A DNA stretch of 64,000 nucleotides from Pseudorasbora parva (GCF_024679245.1 NC_090172.1:43191054-43255053); one strand, 5' to 3'; numbered from the stretch's first letter, positions 12,316 to 26,489 are shown. The notes: generated from the letters alone by a model not told the origin. A program made the numbers and translations.

Positions 12316-13748
12316 GGGCTGGGCGATATGGCCAAAATTTCATATCCCGATAGCTCATTTGATATCCCGATAACGATATACATTACGATATAGCAATTTT
12401 TCTGTTAATTCAGTTTATGAATAGTCTATACAAAATTGCAATGTGGAAATGCAGTTTGAAATGATATACAAAACAAATAAAGGAAGTATGGACTACATTT
12501 TTATTTTATTTAGAACCTTTTTTTAAAGCAAGACTGTTGGTAAAGTTAACACCTGCCTAGAAATGTTAACCGATGACCGTTTGACCGATGGCTGACCGTA
12601 TCAACGTTAACCGATCAAAGTTGTCGGTTAAAATAAATAAAAAAGTGATCTCTAAATTAGGCTATTATAGACAGTGGACTAAACGCTAATACAGTTGGCC
12701 GTCTCATTCCAAAATCTTTTTGTGTGATTGAACATATCCCTCGCACTCAATTTTTCATAACTCGCCTGTTTGTACTTAATAAACCAATAAAAACATTTGG
12801 CGCGAGGTCACAGCGTTTGGGTTTGCGCGCTCACAAGGTTTGCAAAAAGTAAACACTCGAGGTTAGAGTCAGGGCAGACGACAGTATGAAGCGTGCATTT
12901 CGCTTAAGATGAACTTACATTTGGAAATATATTACATCTTCATTTCAGTGGTAACACATAAGGTGTTGATCGTCTTTCTTTATTATTGTTAGCACTACCT
13001 CGAACTAAAGCGGCGTCTCTTCGGAGCTGTCATTTTCTTAAATGAGCCGCTGCAATGTTTCAAATGAGCTTCTAACGCTAGACAAACGCCTTTATTTTCA
13101 ACGCGATCACCTTGTACCCAAACCATTTCGAAACTAAGGAGCCATTTGTCCTCTGATTACAAACAAGCTCCTCTGCGGCGCGTTTGCGGGACTCGTGTTT
13201 CGCGCTGTGGGGGATTTTAAAAAAGTGACGTGAGTGGAAGGGAGGCGGCAGCGCGTGTGTGTGTGAGTGAGAGAGCGAGAGAGAGACAGAGGGAGCGCGG
13301 CTCGCGGCTGTTATTTTTAAATAGCGCAGCATATTTTAAACTAATCGGTTAACCGGTTTCAACCGGCTAATGAGGCTCGGTGGTCGGTCAAGAAAATGTT
13401 TAGTTTTCGCCATCCCTACACCTGCCATTAAAATATTTCAATATATGGCTATAGTGTGCCACGCGTAAAAGCCCGTTGCAGCGTCTGTGTCTGAAGTTTG
13501 TTTTGAGCGCTTACACCACCACTCCTGCATAATTACTCTGAGAATTACCCTGGTCTGAACCGCGTCTACTACCGTCTTCCTTCATGTTTGTGTATTGCAG
13601 CGTGCATGGGCATGCCGTGGCGTGAGGTGCATCTTGACGTAAAATTCTGCCATTAACGCCTTATCGTGGCGTAAGCGATAGAGCCTAATATAAAACGATA
13701 GACATTTTCTATCGTCCAGACGATATATTTCGTCATATCGCCCAGCCC
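12316..13748. mobile_element. Third-level hAT element (GGGCTGGGCGATAT ends)
   Basis: GGGCTGGGCGATAT at 12316-12329 faces its exact inverted copy at 13735-13748. Inside the ends are CGATA-rich blocks typical of the family. No matching octamers could be found outside the ends, so the boundaries may be off by 2-3 bp and this level rests on the inverted ends alone. It contains the hAT element 12558-13418. Confidence 0.7.
12558..13418. mobile_element. Innermost (fourth-level) hAT element
   Basis: Flanked by perfect copies of CACCTGCC at 12550-12557 and 13419-13426. The left end reads TAGAAATGTTAACCGATG and the right end, on the minus strand, TAGGGATGGCGAAAAC. Both ends share TAG(R)RATG and are followed by AACCG/CGGTT-rich sequence. 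No transposase frame is present. A GA/GT-rich patch lies at 13253-13292. Confidence 0.8.
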
Positions 13749-14541
13749 TTGCAGGGATATGCTCGTCTTTCTCGACTGTATACAGTTCACTGAAGGCATA
13801 TACAGACTGTCTGCTAGGATACTTATCAAGATGGACATGTTGACATACTTCTTGTGTGAGTTTGTCACACAAGAAGTCAGCACAAGACTTTAAAGAGAAC
13901 TTATACAGCAGCACTCGCATGCATTGATCAAAGTTTACAAAAGAGGGACCATTTTGCCCGTTTTTTTATTTTATTATTGCTGTTGTTGTAGTGTATCACT
14001 GAGGAGCCAGCACATCGACAGAAACATAAACAAAGCATTATTTTCAAGTTATAGCCCATATTAAATGTGAGATGAACCACATACGTCCACACAGCAAATG
14101 TTGCTTTAGACAAGCACGTGCAGGTCGCGGTTTCTGTTTGCGTCATCACAACATTTCGGCCTTTTTGTTTCGGTGATAAAAGTCTTTCGGTGGCCGAAAA
14201 TTCGGTGCATCCCTATTATCGGCTTATCGCATGATGACTTTGACAAGTTTTGGTGACGTGATATATAGCCCATTATGTTTACATAAATATTAATTTTATC
14301 AACATTTGCCTCATCATATCTGCTCTCCATGCCAGAAGCAAAAGCGGGGCTCAGGCAGATCCTGGACATCTGGGCATCGTCAGGTTAAAAGAGGGCATCA
14401 TTTAAGGCGTTAGTGTTTTCCTGACATCTATGGGCAGTTTGGAAGAAAAGTCTAAATGCACTGGGTTCCAAAGTGGCACTCCACAGTTCCGGTGCAAATA
14501 TAAACTTGAAATCGTGCAATGGTGCACACTCACAGCTAGCG

Positions 14542-14665
14542 TTAAGGCCGTTTCACACGGGACGCGGCAGTCACAAATGCCAAGTTAATTTTCCCAGAGA
14601 ACTTCTATTTTGCATTCCACTGTGCTGTTTTTTCTATTGTTTAGCTATGTAAACGTGCACTATAT
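14542..14665. mobile_element. MITE end fragment (GGCCGTTTCACACGG type)
   Basis: TTAAGGCCGTTTCACACGGG at 14542-14561, followed by CATTCCACTGTGCTG and TTCTATTGTTTAGCTATGTA blocks. The same order of blocks occurs at 28988-29075, so this is a dispersed family. No opposite end was found. Confidence 0.5.
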
Positions 14666-14958
14666 AGATGTGTTTGACTGTTGCGCTCACATCTTTTGCA
14701 GCACATCATGCATGGAGCTGAATTATAAACAAAACTTAAAAAAACACGCCTATAGAAAAATAGATTTAGCAGCAGATTTGGCCTGGTGAGGCATATCTGC
14801 CTTTGTTCATATGGACATCTGACTGCCAGGTAAGGTTAAAGTTTTTCAGCAGTAGTGCCTCAGCATGCCTAATTTACAGAGAAAAAATGTCAGGAAAAAA
14901 AAACCTGTAGATGGAAAAATCTCTATGTAAGTATGTAACCATGTACATACTTGTATAT

Positions 14959-15500
14959 CATAGACTGTAAAAAAAAATATGGACGTAGTGTCTGTGACGT
15001 TACCCATAGGATTCCGATAAGCCGTTCTGAAGCATAAAGTAGGGGCGAGCTGGGCGTTGCCATCTTGGCAGCGCGTCATCGCAAGTCACACCCGGATAAT
15101 GGGGACAATGGGGTGAAGCTTATGTGATGCAATGACTATAGACGGCAGATAAATCCACCTGTCACTCAAAGTAACCACGCCCTTAATTATGCAGAACTTT
15201 AACACTTTATATAATGGGAACGAATGAGTTATAAAAAAAAAAAATCACCCCCCTCAGAGTTGACATGAAGGGCAAAATTAGACGTATAGACCAAAACCAC
15301 AATTTGTACCAGGCTGTAAAAATGTTTTTTTCTGCTGTGACGTTAGGAATTTTAACACGGGGCTCAATGAGATTCTGCCAGTCGATGAATTGCAGTGTAC
15401 ATTACTTCCATGTTGGCTTCAAGAGAGATTGCAGGAGGTTGCCGTTTGATTTATATCCATGTAACTTTTTTGCATTCGCAATATTTTTCTCTAGGCCTAC
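14959..15500 (+). mobile_element. Non-autonomous element, CATAGACTGTAAAA family
   Basis: Begins CATAGACTGTAAAAAAAAA and continues ATGGACGTAGTGTCTGTGAC, a start I recognise from a repeat dispersed in fish genomes. The GAGGTTGCCGTTTGAT block near 15436 matches what I recall of the other side of that family. The right boundary with the next repeat is uncertain. No coding capacity. Confidence 0.5.
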
Positions 15501-15626
15501 TTGTTACTCTGTACAGTAACATTTTGCAATTGTTAACATTACTATAGTATTAAGCAGAGCAGGACCGAGTGTTGTGGAGCTGAGCATGGCTGCTGGAGCG
15601 ATTGTTACACAAACACGCCTCGCGAG

Positions 15627-16774
<1,148 letters not shown>

Positions 16775-17324
16775 CTCGCGAGCCACTGGACTTTTATTAT
16801 GATGGGACGGGACACAGTCGCGGCCGCACTAATAGTGGGCGGCCGTACTATTTCCGCTTTTCCGGTCATGAGTATAAGGTAAAGCAGCTCTGTATCGTAT
16901 TAGATACATTTAAGTGTGTTTAAAATTATGTTATGACGTTACTCTGTGCATTCGCTCTGCGTCTGCTGTGACTGCTAAGAGAAAAGCTTCTAACAAATAA
17001 AACCGGAAACCGAGGGTAATGCAGAGATGACGCAATTGAAAGGAGACTCCCTCAAACGCTATGTTGAGACATCCCAGGTCCTTGGTTAAAATAGCAATTT
17101 TCTCAAAATGTACACATAGTTGGAAACATTTGGGATATTTTAAGTACTCAACTGAACAAAATATATAAAACTAGCCCAGTGGTTTTTAGAAATTTTACTG
17201 CAAAAGGCTGCACAGTGCACCTTTAAGGATATTTATTTTTGACACTTCCAGTATCTAAATATTCTTAAGAATTCAAAGTCTGTTGAAAGTGTGTAGGTCT
17301 ACTTGCAATTATATTATGATTATA

Positions 17325-18841
17325 CAGATCCTTCTCAAAAAAATTAGTCCTTCTCATTTTGTGATAAAGTTCATTATTTTCCATAATGTAATGATAAAAA
17401 TTAAACTTTCATATATTTTTGATTCATTGCACACCAACTGAAATATTTCAGGTCTTTTATTGTTTTAATACTAATGATTTTGGCATACAGCTCATGAAAA
17501 CCCAAAATTAGCATATCATGAAAAGGTTCTCTAAACGAGCTATTAAATTAACCTAATCATCTGAATCAACTAATTAACTTTAAACATCTGCAAAAGATTC
17601 CTGAGGCTTTTAAAAACTCCCAGCCTAGTTCATTACTCAAAACCGCAATCATGGGTAAGACTGCCGACCTGACTGTTGTCCAGAAGGCCATCATTGACAC
17701 CCTCAAGCGAGAGGGTAAGACACAGAAAGAAATTTCTGAATGAATAGACTGTTCCCAGAGTGCTGTATCAAAGCACCTCAGTGGAAAGTCTGTGGGAAGG
17801 AAAAAGTACGGCAAAAAACGCTGCACAACGAGAAGAGGTGACCGGATCCTGAGGAAGATTGTGGAGAAGGACCGATTCCAGACCTTGGGGGACCTGCGGA
17901 AGCAGTGGACTGAGTCTGGAGTAGAAACATCCAGAGCCACCGTGCACAGGCGTGTGCAGGAAATGGGCTACAGGTGCCGCATTCCCCAGGTCAAGCCACT
18001 TTTGGGCTACAGAGAAGCAGCCCTGGACTGTTGCTCAGTGGTCCAAAGTACTTTTTTCGGATGAAAGCAAATTTTGCATGTCATTCGGAAATCAAGGTGC
18101 CAGATTCTGGAGGAAGACTGGGGAGAAGGAAATGCCAAAATGCCTGAAGTCCAGTGTCAAGTACCCACAGTCAGTGATGGTCTGGGGTGCCATGTCAGCT
18201 GCTGGTGTTGGTCCACTGTGTTTTATCAAGAGCAGGGTCAATGCAGCTAGCTATCAGGAGATTTTGGAGCACTTCATGCTTCTATCTGCTGAAAAGTTTT
18301 ATGTAGATGAAGATTTGGTTTTTCAGCACGACCTAACACCTGCTCACAGTGCCAAAACCACTGGTAAATAGTTTACTGACCATGGTATTACTGTGCTCAA
18401 TTGGCCTGCCAACTCTCCTGACCTGAACCCTATAGAGAATCTGTGGGATATTGTGAAGAGAAAGTTGAGAGACGCAAGACCCAACACTCTGGATGAGCTT
18501 AAGGCCGCTATCGAAGCATCCTGGGCCTCCATAACACCTCAGCAGTGCCACAGGCTGATTGCCTCCATGCCACGCCGCATTGAAGCAGTCATTTCTGCAA
18601 AAGGATTCCCGACCAAGTTGACTTTTTTTGTATTAAAAACACTTTTATTTTATTTTTTGAGAAGGTTCATGAGGTTTTCATGAGCTGTATGCCAAAATCA
18701 TCAGTATTAAAACAATAAAAGACCTGAAATATTTCAGTTGGTGTGCAATGATTCTAAAATATATGAAAGTTTAATTTTTATCACTACATTATGGAAAATA
18801 ATTAACTTTATCACAATATGCTATTTTTTTTAAAGGACCTG
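17325..18841 (+). mobile_element. Tc1/mariner (Tc1-like) transposon with long terminal repeats
   Basis: The left terminal region from 17325 (CAGATCCTTCTC) and the right terminal region ending AGGACCTG at 18841 are inverted copies for more than 150 bp, sharing for example TTGCACACCAACTGAAATAT on opposite strands. TA dinucleotides flank both ends, as expected of the superfamily. Between them lies one decayed transposase gene. The element sits near the right end of the outer hAT element, about 80 bp inside it. Confidence 0.85.
17651..18683 (+). pseudogene. Tc1-like transposase pseudogene (DD34E)
   Basis: In an intact relative this enzyme binds the element's terminal repeats and moves it by cut and paste into TA sites in the nucleus. 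The start ATG (17651) begins MGKTADLTVVQKAI, the first helix-turn-helix region. Codon 31 (17741) is TGA. The frame is then open to about 18005, including the linker GRKKYGKKRCTTRRGDR and the second DNA-binding domain. A deletion with frameshift follows where about ten residues are expected. In the new frame the catalytic residues are visible: Asp in SDESKF (18060), Asp in QHDLTPAHSA (18330) and Glu in DLNPIENLW (18435), with 34 residues between the last two. A TAG at 18369 replaces an expected Trp. It is inactive, but the catalytic triad survives, so decay is moderate. Confidence 0.9.
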
Positions 18842-18944
18842 TATATTAAGTGGCATTAAATTGTCTTAAAATTACAGTAATATTATGTATCGCAATTATT
18901 TCTGCGAATAAGCAATTAGTTATCATGACAGGCCTAGTTAAAAC

Positions 18945-20454
18945 AAATGCAAACTCCTTCCAATCAAAACTAAAAGTGCTAAAGAAGCCCTAAAGAAGAA
19001 CATGGTGGGCAGTAGCCATGCGATGCATGTGGTGTCGTTGAAGACACATAAAGGACTTTTGTCTCTGTAAGCTGTCTTAAAGCTTAAGCCACAGGTCATT
19101 GTGACATCTGGCCTGTTCTGGAACCATTCAGATAAATAACAAATAATCTCAAACTGAGTATACTATAGGCCTTTTATACTTCTCCAAAATACCTAATCAA
19201 AATTTTATTATCCACATGAAGTCATAGTTATTAAAAGAAAGATGGAAAGAAAAAATAAACAACAGCAGATCACAGAGACAAGACAATGTCTTACAGAGGA
19301 AACAAGGACCCCAGGGAGATCGAGCAAATCTTTAGGACAAAAAAACAAGGTCATCCAGACAGATCCACACCTCAAATAGACAAGACAAATATTTAAACCT
19401 GGAAAAAAATAGCCGTGTCTTCTCAAGCACAGCTTTTCTTGTGGGTTTATTTAGAGGTAAACAGTAATACTAACTAGCTGAACTGGTAAAAATACCAATA
19501 ACAAACTAAGAGCTTCATACCATAAATAATTACTACCACTACTGTAGTACAATATTAAATAAACTTAAATATATTAAAACAAATTGCAACTCAAAAGTTT
19601 GGGACCCATGTTTACTTAAAATGAATCAAGAAAGCATGTGATCAAAAGTAAAGACAAGCAATGTTACAAAATATTTCTATAACAAATGAAAGCTGTACTT
19701 ATGAACTTTTTCATGAGAGGTTGTATGAATAACAATATTTCATAAGATTGTAGTTTTTACTGTATAATACAAATAAATCATAATCCAATTGAAATATGCG
19801 AAATGTTTCCTGGATATAATGTCAATACACACGCATTACATCATCACGTAAACATTTCACCTCATCAAGAGAAACTCACCAAACCTGAATGAGTGAATGT
19901 GCAGTACACATTCCTGTTTTCATAAGCTTCTCACACAGTACATTGGAAGAGGAAGCCCACTCAAGAGCAGCATAAACACATACACAAACATAATGTAGGG
20001 CATTGTATTCTGCGAGCCACTTTACACGCTCACCCCACGCAAAAACGACTTCTCCGCAGACTGTCTCTGATACGAACCACCTTTAAAATCCTGCCCACAA
20101 TATTCAGATAACAAACAGAAACTATCTGCGTGTGTTTATTTCCCTGTGTGCGCATTATCGACTATCCAGAGAAAGTTGGTCTACAATATTCAGTAACACG
20201 AAAGAAAAAGAAGCAGAGGCTACAGGCTAGGCTACTATAATGAAAGTGCAAAAAATTCACATATCACTTAATTCGACACAAGTTACTGGCAGAAAGCCAT
20301 TTAATATCAACAGGTAACGTAAGCCTATCTAAAGCGAATGGTAAAACTCTTCCATCCATCAATATTTACTTTGAACGCATTCTAGTCCAAGAATCTTAAA
20401 GAATTTCACTCAGTGTTCTTTCAGTGCAAGACAAATTGAGATGTTAGTCAGAAT
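18945..20454. other. Non-coding stretch with one degenerate repeat
   Basis: 19640-19760 resembles a worn reverse copy of the cyprinid ACTACCATTCAAAAGTTTGG repeat. The rest shows no gene or repeat family. Confidence 0.4.
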
Positions 20455-20625
20455 GACAGTTTCAGTCACCATTCACTTGCAGTTCATCTTTTCTCCATAT
20501 AATGAAAGTTAATGGTGCTTTTAGAGTTATACTTAAGACAGAAAGTCGTACATGTTTGAAACAACACGGGGGTAAAGTAACGTTAAACGATGACAATTTT
20601 CGGTGAACTATCTCTTTAAGATCCT
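20455..20625 (-). repeat. TTAAAGGGATAGTTCACC-family repeat fragment
   Basis: On the minus strand it begins CTTAAAGAGATAGTTCACCG (to about 20622) and continues AAAATTGTCATCGTTTAACG, a common fish non-autonomous repeat. The far end is missing. It lies less than 150 bp from the candidate first exon. Confidence 0.65.
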
Positions 20626-20766
20626 GACTTTCACGTGGATTATAAGGAAAACAGGATACATTCGTGTGCAGAATGAGTCTTATCCTACGTGTTTTGCTCC
20701 TTAAATGGGTCAGGACTTGTACACCGTCAAATTGTTTCGAAAAGTGCATTCAAAGTCAATTCCTAC

Positions 20767-20793
20767 CTTATTTATAGCAGCTTTAGCAGACAT
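20767..20793 (-). CDS. stxbp6: Candidate first coding exon of amisyn-like gene
   Basis: On the minus strand an ATG (20793-20791) preceded by AAA opens nine codons, MSAKAAINK, and is followed at once by a splice donor, AAG|GTAGGA (GT at 20766-20765), leaving phase 0. From memory the human amisyn (STXBP6) protein starts MSAKSAISK, so 7 of 9 residues agree. Amisyn is a syntaxin-binding protein with a C-terminal SNARE-like coiled coil that restrains vesicle fusion. The exon lies in a CpG-rich block as expected of a first exon, and the gene is known to have large introns, fitting the lack of exons elsewhere. I looked for the next exon at 1-20766 on the minus strand and saw none, so it should lie beyond the left edge. 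Nine residues are thin evidence; a chance ATG-donor pair is the main alternative. Confidence 0.42.
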
Positions 20794-21477
20794 TTTGATA
20801 TATTGTTGGCTCCCGGCGTAGCAAGTTGACTGTTGTTAAATATCACTACACCCAAAGTACACCCCCAAAAAATATTCCTCCTTCGTCCTGCCCAGCAGCC
20901 GCAACAGCGCCGGGCAAAGCGTGTTTATTTCTTCTGACCGCCAAAAGACATGTCAACACAACAGAAATCCAGCAGTCCAAAGTTCATCATCTATTATCGT
21001 GCGTGAACATGCACGAACTTCCGAAGCTACGCGAACACTCTGCGAATAGGCTCTCTTTTTCTAATAAAGTGAAAAACAAAGAAAATGAATCAAGAAAACC
21101 TTGCTGTTCTAAAGTCGACCGCGCCACAGAGTTTAATAATATCGATATGCAAAACGCGAACGTCCCACAGCAGTAGAAGTTTCAAACAGATGAGCTCGAT
21201 CCTCGCTTCTCTCCTCTCCCAGCAACAATGACATGTCTGACTGGGATGGTCCATTGCTGTTTTGCGGGGGTGGTGGGGTGGAAACCGGGACAGGGTGTGC
21301 CACAATCCAATATATGTAGTTTTAACTCTTTATGTGTATGCAGCGGTTTAATATGGTCATTTCGCCAGTTATGTGATAAATGTGTCATTATTTTACATCA
21401 AACGATAGAGGCGAAAATAGAAATAAAAGGGACGCCCCCGTGCCTGATCTTTTCGTTTTGACCGGGGAGCGGACGGG

Positions 21478-21496
21478 ATGGAGAGAGGGAAGCAAG
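21478..21496 (+). other. Weak candidate divergent exon (ATG plus donor)
   Basis: GGGATGG context, six codons MERGKQ plus one base, then G|GTAAAG. It points away from the minus-strand exon across the CpG-rich block. No family was recognised, and a chance match is likely. Confidence 0.15.
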
Positions 21497-23328
21497 GTAA
21501 AGTGACTCACAGTTGTTGCTCGCTACTTTGCTTTTGGTGTGCGAATTTTAAGAAATATAGCAGGTTTATGTATTTTAACACAAAATAAAATTAAGATTAA
21601 ATAAATACTTGTTGGGATGTTAAAAAATAATAATTTTAACTAAGGTCATTCGTTTTTCTAATGATTGATAAAATTTAAATAGAACTTTTACAAAAAGAAA
21701 ATATAATATAATAGGAATTAAGTGATTTTTAGTCAATCAGTAATACTGTTTAAGACCAATATAATTATAAGCAGGTCTACTAATTAGCCTACGCTTCCTA
21801 AAGCATATACTTTTCTTTAGTTTTATAGACTATCTGAGATTGTGTGCGGTTTAACCTTTAACTCGAGTTTTTTCGTTGATAACAAACCACTCAGGAAACC
21901 AAACGGGACATAATTGCAGCAATACAGACCACTTCCTGTGGTTTCCGGGCTCCCTCCCATAGGACAGGGCCTCAGAATGCTGTTTGTATTGTTTTGAAAT
22001 CAGTATTATGGGCTGTACTTTTCACTGTAAAATGTCAGCTTATGTTTCCAACTTATAAAAAAAAAAAAAACTCACAAAAGCTCAACATATCCTTAAAGAG
22101 TATAATCAATCATTCAGTTGTCAGTCATAATGCATTCATGCTTTAGGTCCTTAAAGTATTCCTGTGGTTCTGCAAACAAGAAAGTTAAAGGGTTTCTTTT
22201 ACAATCAACAAGTAATTTGTCTGTAACAAAGGAAGCAAACTCTAATCTCCAGTTCTCGTAACCGTCATTCAGATAGTAAAGATCTCATTTCTGAATCAGC
22301 AAAACTGAGTAAACCGAATCTTTCACTCAAGACGCTGAATGCTATGTTCTCTATTAAAAGTCCATATCGGCTAATGGTCACAAGGCCAGGGCTTGTTGAT
22401 ATAATTCCTCGAATACATTTGACGACTGACAGACAGGTCCAGGAGAGGCTAAGGATATTTTGGATTAGACATGCTGCTGGATAAATTCTTGTCATAGACC
22501 AGACCAGAGGGTTAAACCCAAAATAACTTGGTGTAAGAGGTCACATTCTCCCATAGCTATAGCTTCAAGAATTAGAGGGGGGAAGAGGAGTAATAGGAAA
22601 GAGCTATAAAATATTTAAGAAAACAAAGCTTTTCAATGACCAATACAGTATGTCAGCCCACAAATATATATAAAAAAACTAAGCATTTATTATCCAAAAA
22701 CTCTTAGTGCCTTCTCCACATAAAATGTAAACATATATAGAGAGACACTTTTTATGAATAATGCACTAAATTAAATTAAACGTTACAAGGGGTGATGATG
22801 AAATATTTGCATGCATGGGAGAAGCCATGAATTACACACATATCCTGTTACCAGGAACCCTGACTACCACTGAACCCAAGAAACACAGAAATAACAACAG
22901 AAAGAAATAGAATGATAAATACTGCCAAAGAGGACAATCGTTCAATCCTCCTCCATCGCATGTTACGATCCGCATCGATCAGCGAGGATATCAGGATATT
23001 CAGCATGCTGTCTGTTAGCACAGGCAAATCAATCTCCGATGCCTGAAAACCTCAGAACGTCTCTTTCATGTCTTCAAAAACCCAAGTAAATGAGTTTAAT
23101 GTAAGCCCAAGATGAAGAGGACTGCTATAGCTCGAACTGAAGAGTGAATGGTTCTGTGAGAATGGAGCAGAAAAAGAGAATTAGTGACAGAAAAACACGA
23201 TTGAAGGCAGCATTGTCGCGCATGGTTACCCTCGACACGGAGCAACCTGAGGCTTCGCATCAGCCGTAGAGCTCAGGTGTGCTCATGGAAGAGCAAGCAC
23301 TTGGAAAACACTTCCATGGCCTTGAAAA

Positions 23329-23329
<1 letters not shown>
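21497..23329. other. Non-coding stretch, unique in appearance
   Basis: 21500-21800 is AT-rich. 22080-23320 is mixed-complexity sequence without recognisable genes or repeats, apart from a poly-A run at 22058-22070. Confidence 0.45.
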
Positions 23330-23402
<73 letters not shown>

Positions 23403-23417
23403 ACACACACACACACA
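23330..23417. repeat. (AC)n microsatellite
   Basis: About 43 AC units with one T interruption near 23398. Frames across it on both strands are artefacts. Confidence 0.95.
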
Positions 23418-23569
23418 GCACGAGGCATGTCAGAGGGAAAGCCCAGTAGGCTTTCCTGCCTGTAGTTAGAGTCTAATGGACAGTGAAATGTGCAGATCAC
23501 ATGCTCTGGCCCACCAATGCTCCTCTGAATGTTCATATTTTACAATGCAGGTGGAATGTAATCACAAAA

Positions 23570-23945
23570 ATAAATTGTTAATAATTTGAAAGAATAAATC
23601 CTTTTAAAACGTTAAAGTAAAAACATGTTTTATAGCTGAAAAAATACATTTAACATGACAATAATGTAATTTTACTGTAAAAAATTATAGTTTTTGAAAT
23701 AAAAAATGTATGAAGGTATCCCCATGTAAAACATACAAAAATACAGTAAAACAATAATATTGTGAAATATTATTACAATTACTAAAATAACTGTTTTCTA
23801 TTGTGATACATCTATAAATGTAATTTATCAGAAAACCAGGCATTTTCAGCACCATTACTCCAGTTCTCAGTGTCATATGATCATTCAGAAATCATTCTAA
23901 TATGATGATTTGCTGCTCATGTAATATTATTTTTTGCTAATAACT
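23570..23945 (+). repeat. Cyprinid interspersed repeat copy
   Basis: Shows AAAATACAGTAAAACAATAA (23737-23756), AATATTGTGAAATATTATTA, CATTACTCCAGTTCTCAGTG and AGAAATCATTCTAATATGAT in the family order. Both ends are worn. Confidence 0.8.
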
Positions 23946-25445
<1,500 letters not shown>

Positions 25446-25905
25446 AATATTTTTATGTCCCTGTCAAAAGTTTGGAAACGTGTAATGTTTTTGAAAGAAG
25501 TTTCTTATATGCTCACCAAGGCTGTATTTATTTAATCATAAAAATACAGTAAAGACACAGACAGTAATATTGTGAAGAAATCATTTTAATATTCTGATTT
25601 ACTGCTCATGCATTGTTTCTTATCATCAATGTTGAAAACAGTTTTTGCTGCTTAACATTTTGGTTAAAACAATAATACCATTCAAACATTTGTGGTAAGA
25701 TTAAAAAGAGAGAGAATTAACACTTATTCATCAAAGATGGATCAAATTGTTAAAAGGTGACAGTGAAGACATGTATAATATTACAAAGATTTATATTTAA
25801 TACATTATTTGTTGTTCATTGACCTTTCTATTCATCAAAAAATCCTGAAAATAATTTCACCATTTTCAGAAAAATGTTTTCAACATTGATATTAACATGA
25901 AGAAC
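25446..25905 (+). repeat. Cyprinid interspersed repeat, near-complete copy
   Basis: Runs from a worn GTCAAAAGTTTGGAAACGTG (25466) through AATGTTTTTGAAAGAAGTTT, GCTCACCAAGGCTG, AATACAGTAAAGACACAGAC and ATCAATGTTGAAAACAG. The second half (from about 25730) is in reverse order (GGTGACAGTGAAGACATG, TATTCATCAAAAAATCCTGA), suggesting two head-to-head partial copies. Confidence 0.75.
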
Positions 25906-25922
25906 TTAAGTTGCTTATTATA

Positions 25923-25936
25923 GCGCCACCTTGTGG
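25923..25936 (-). promoter_or_regulatory. CTCF-like motif
   Basis: Minus strand CCACAAGGTGGCGC matches 13 of 14 positions of the core consensus CCASYAGRKGGCRS. It directly follows a cyprinid repeat. Sequence match only. Confidence 0.3.
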
Positions 25937-26195
25937 ATTTTTAAAAATAAAAATATGGTACACTTCTTTTCACAAGATGTTAACAAGCTGTATGAATGGA
26001 TTAATTTGAATAACAGTAGGCCATTCAAATTTGATGCTATTAGCCGCTAAAATGTAATTGCTTGTTGGTGCAATTTTTTGTGTGTGCTTGTTTTGATAGA
26101 TACCAATCTTCTTAGCATCTGTAAAACTGCATTCTACCATCTTAAAAATATATCGAAATAGGAATATCTTCTGTGTGATAATTCTGATCCTTTTT

Positions 26196-26416
26196 GAATA
26201 TTCCTATTCAATAACTGTTTACTCAACACGTCATCCTTAATAAACCCGTCTCTGGCATGACGACTCCGATCCTACGAATATTCAATAATCGTTTACCTGA
26301 CACGTCATCCTAAATAAACCCGTCACCGGCGTGATGACTTCGATCCTTCGAATATTCCTATTTAATAATTGTTTAATTGACACGTCATCCTCTTTGGCAT
26401 GATACCTCGAACTTTC
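26196..26416. repeat. Tandem repeat, three units of 67-80 bp
   Basis: Units start GAATATTC at 26196, 26276 and 26350, and a fourth decayed start (CAAACATTCC) lies at 26416. Each unit carries GACACGTCATCCT or AACACGTCATCCT, and the first two carry AATAAACCCGTC. Unit lengths are about 80, 74 and 67 bp. No coding frame runs through. Confidence 0.85.
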
Positions 26417-26489
26417 AAACATTCCAATCCGATCTAACATGATTTCTGACCTGTAAGGTTGCCACAATAATAATCATACACTGTTTGTT

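Larger units (their letters stand above)
11808..14215. mobile_element. Second-level hAT element (TAGGGATGCACCG ends)
   Basis: The ends are 13-bp perfect inverted repeats, TAGGGATGCACCG at 11808-11820 and its complement at 14203-14215; GGCCGAAA blocks follow inside both ends. The flanking octamers TTAACAGC (11800-11807) and TTATCGGC (14216-14223) agree at 6 of 8 positions, read as a mutated duplication. It lies 29 bp inside the outer hAT element and contains the third- and fourth-level elements. Confidence 0.8.
20700..21496. promoter_or_regulatory. CpG-rich stretch, candidate promoter
   Basis: CpG dinucleotides are clearly denser here than in the AT-rich flanks, with clusters near 20880-20945, 21000-21055, 21115-21170 and 21430-21480. 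Fish promoters are often marked this way. It contains a minus-strand ATG-plus-donor (20767-20793), and a weaker plus-strand ATG-plus-donor lies at its right edge (21478-21496), so a bidirectional promoter is possible. No TATA box was assigned. Confidence 0.5.

Noticed and set aside
12306..13758. TSD of the third-level hAT element
   Set aside because: Octamers at every plausible boundary shift (for example AAGACCTA and GCAGGGAT) do not match.
13582..13920. 112-codon minus-strand open frame
   Set aside because: It crosses the junction between the second- and third-level hAT elements, has no domain and cannot be a natural gene.
17566..17940. 124-codon minus-strand frame
   Set aside because: Opposite-strand shadow of the Tc1 transposase.
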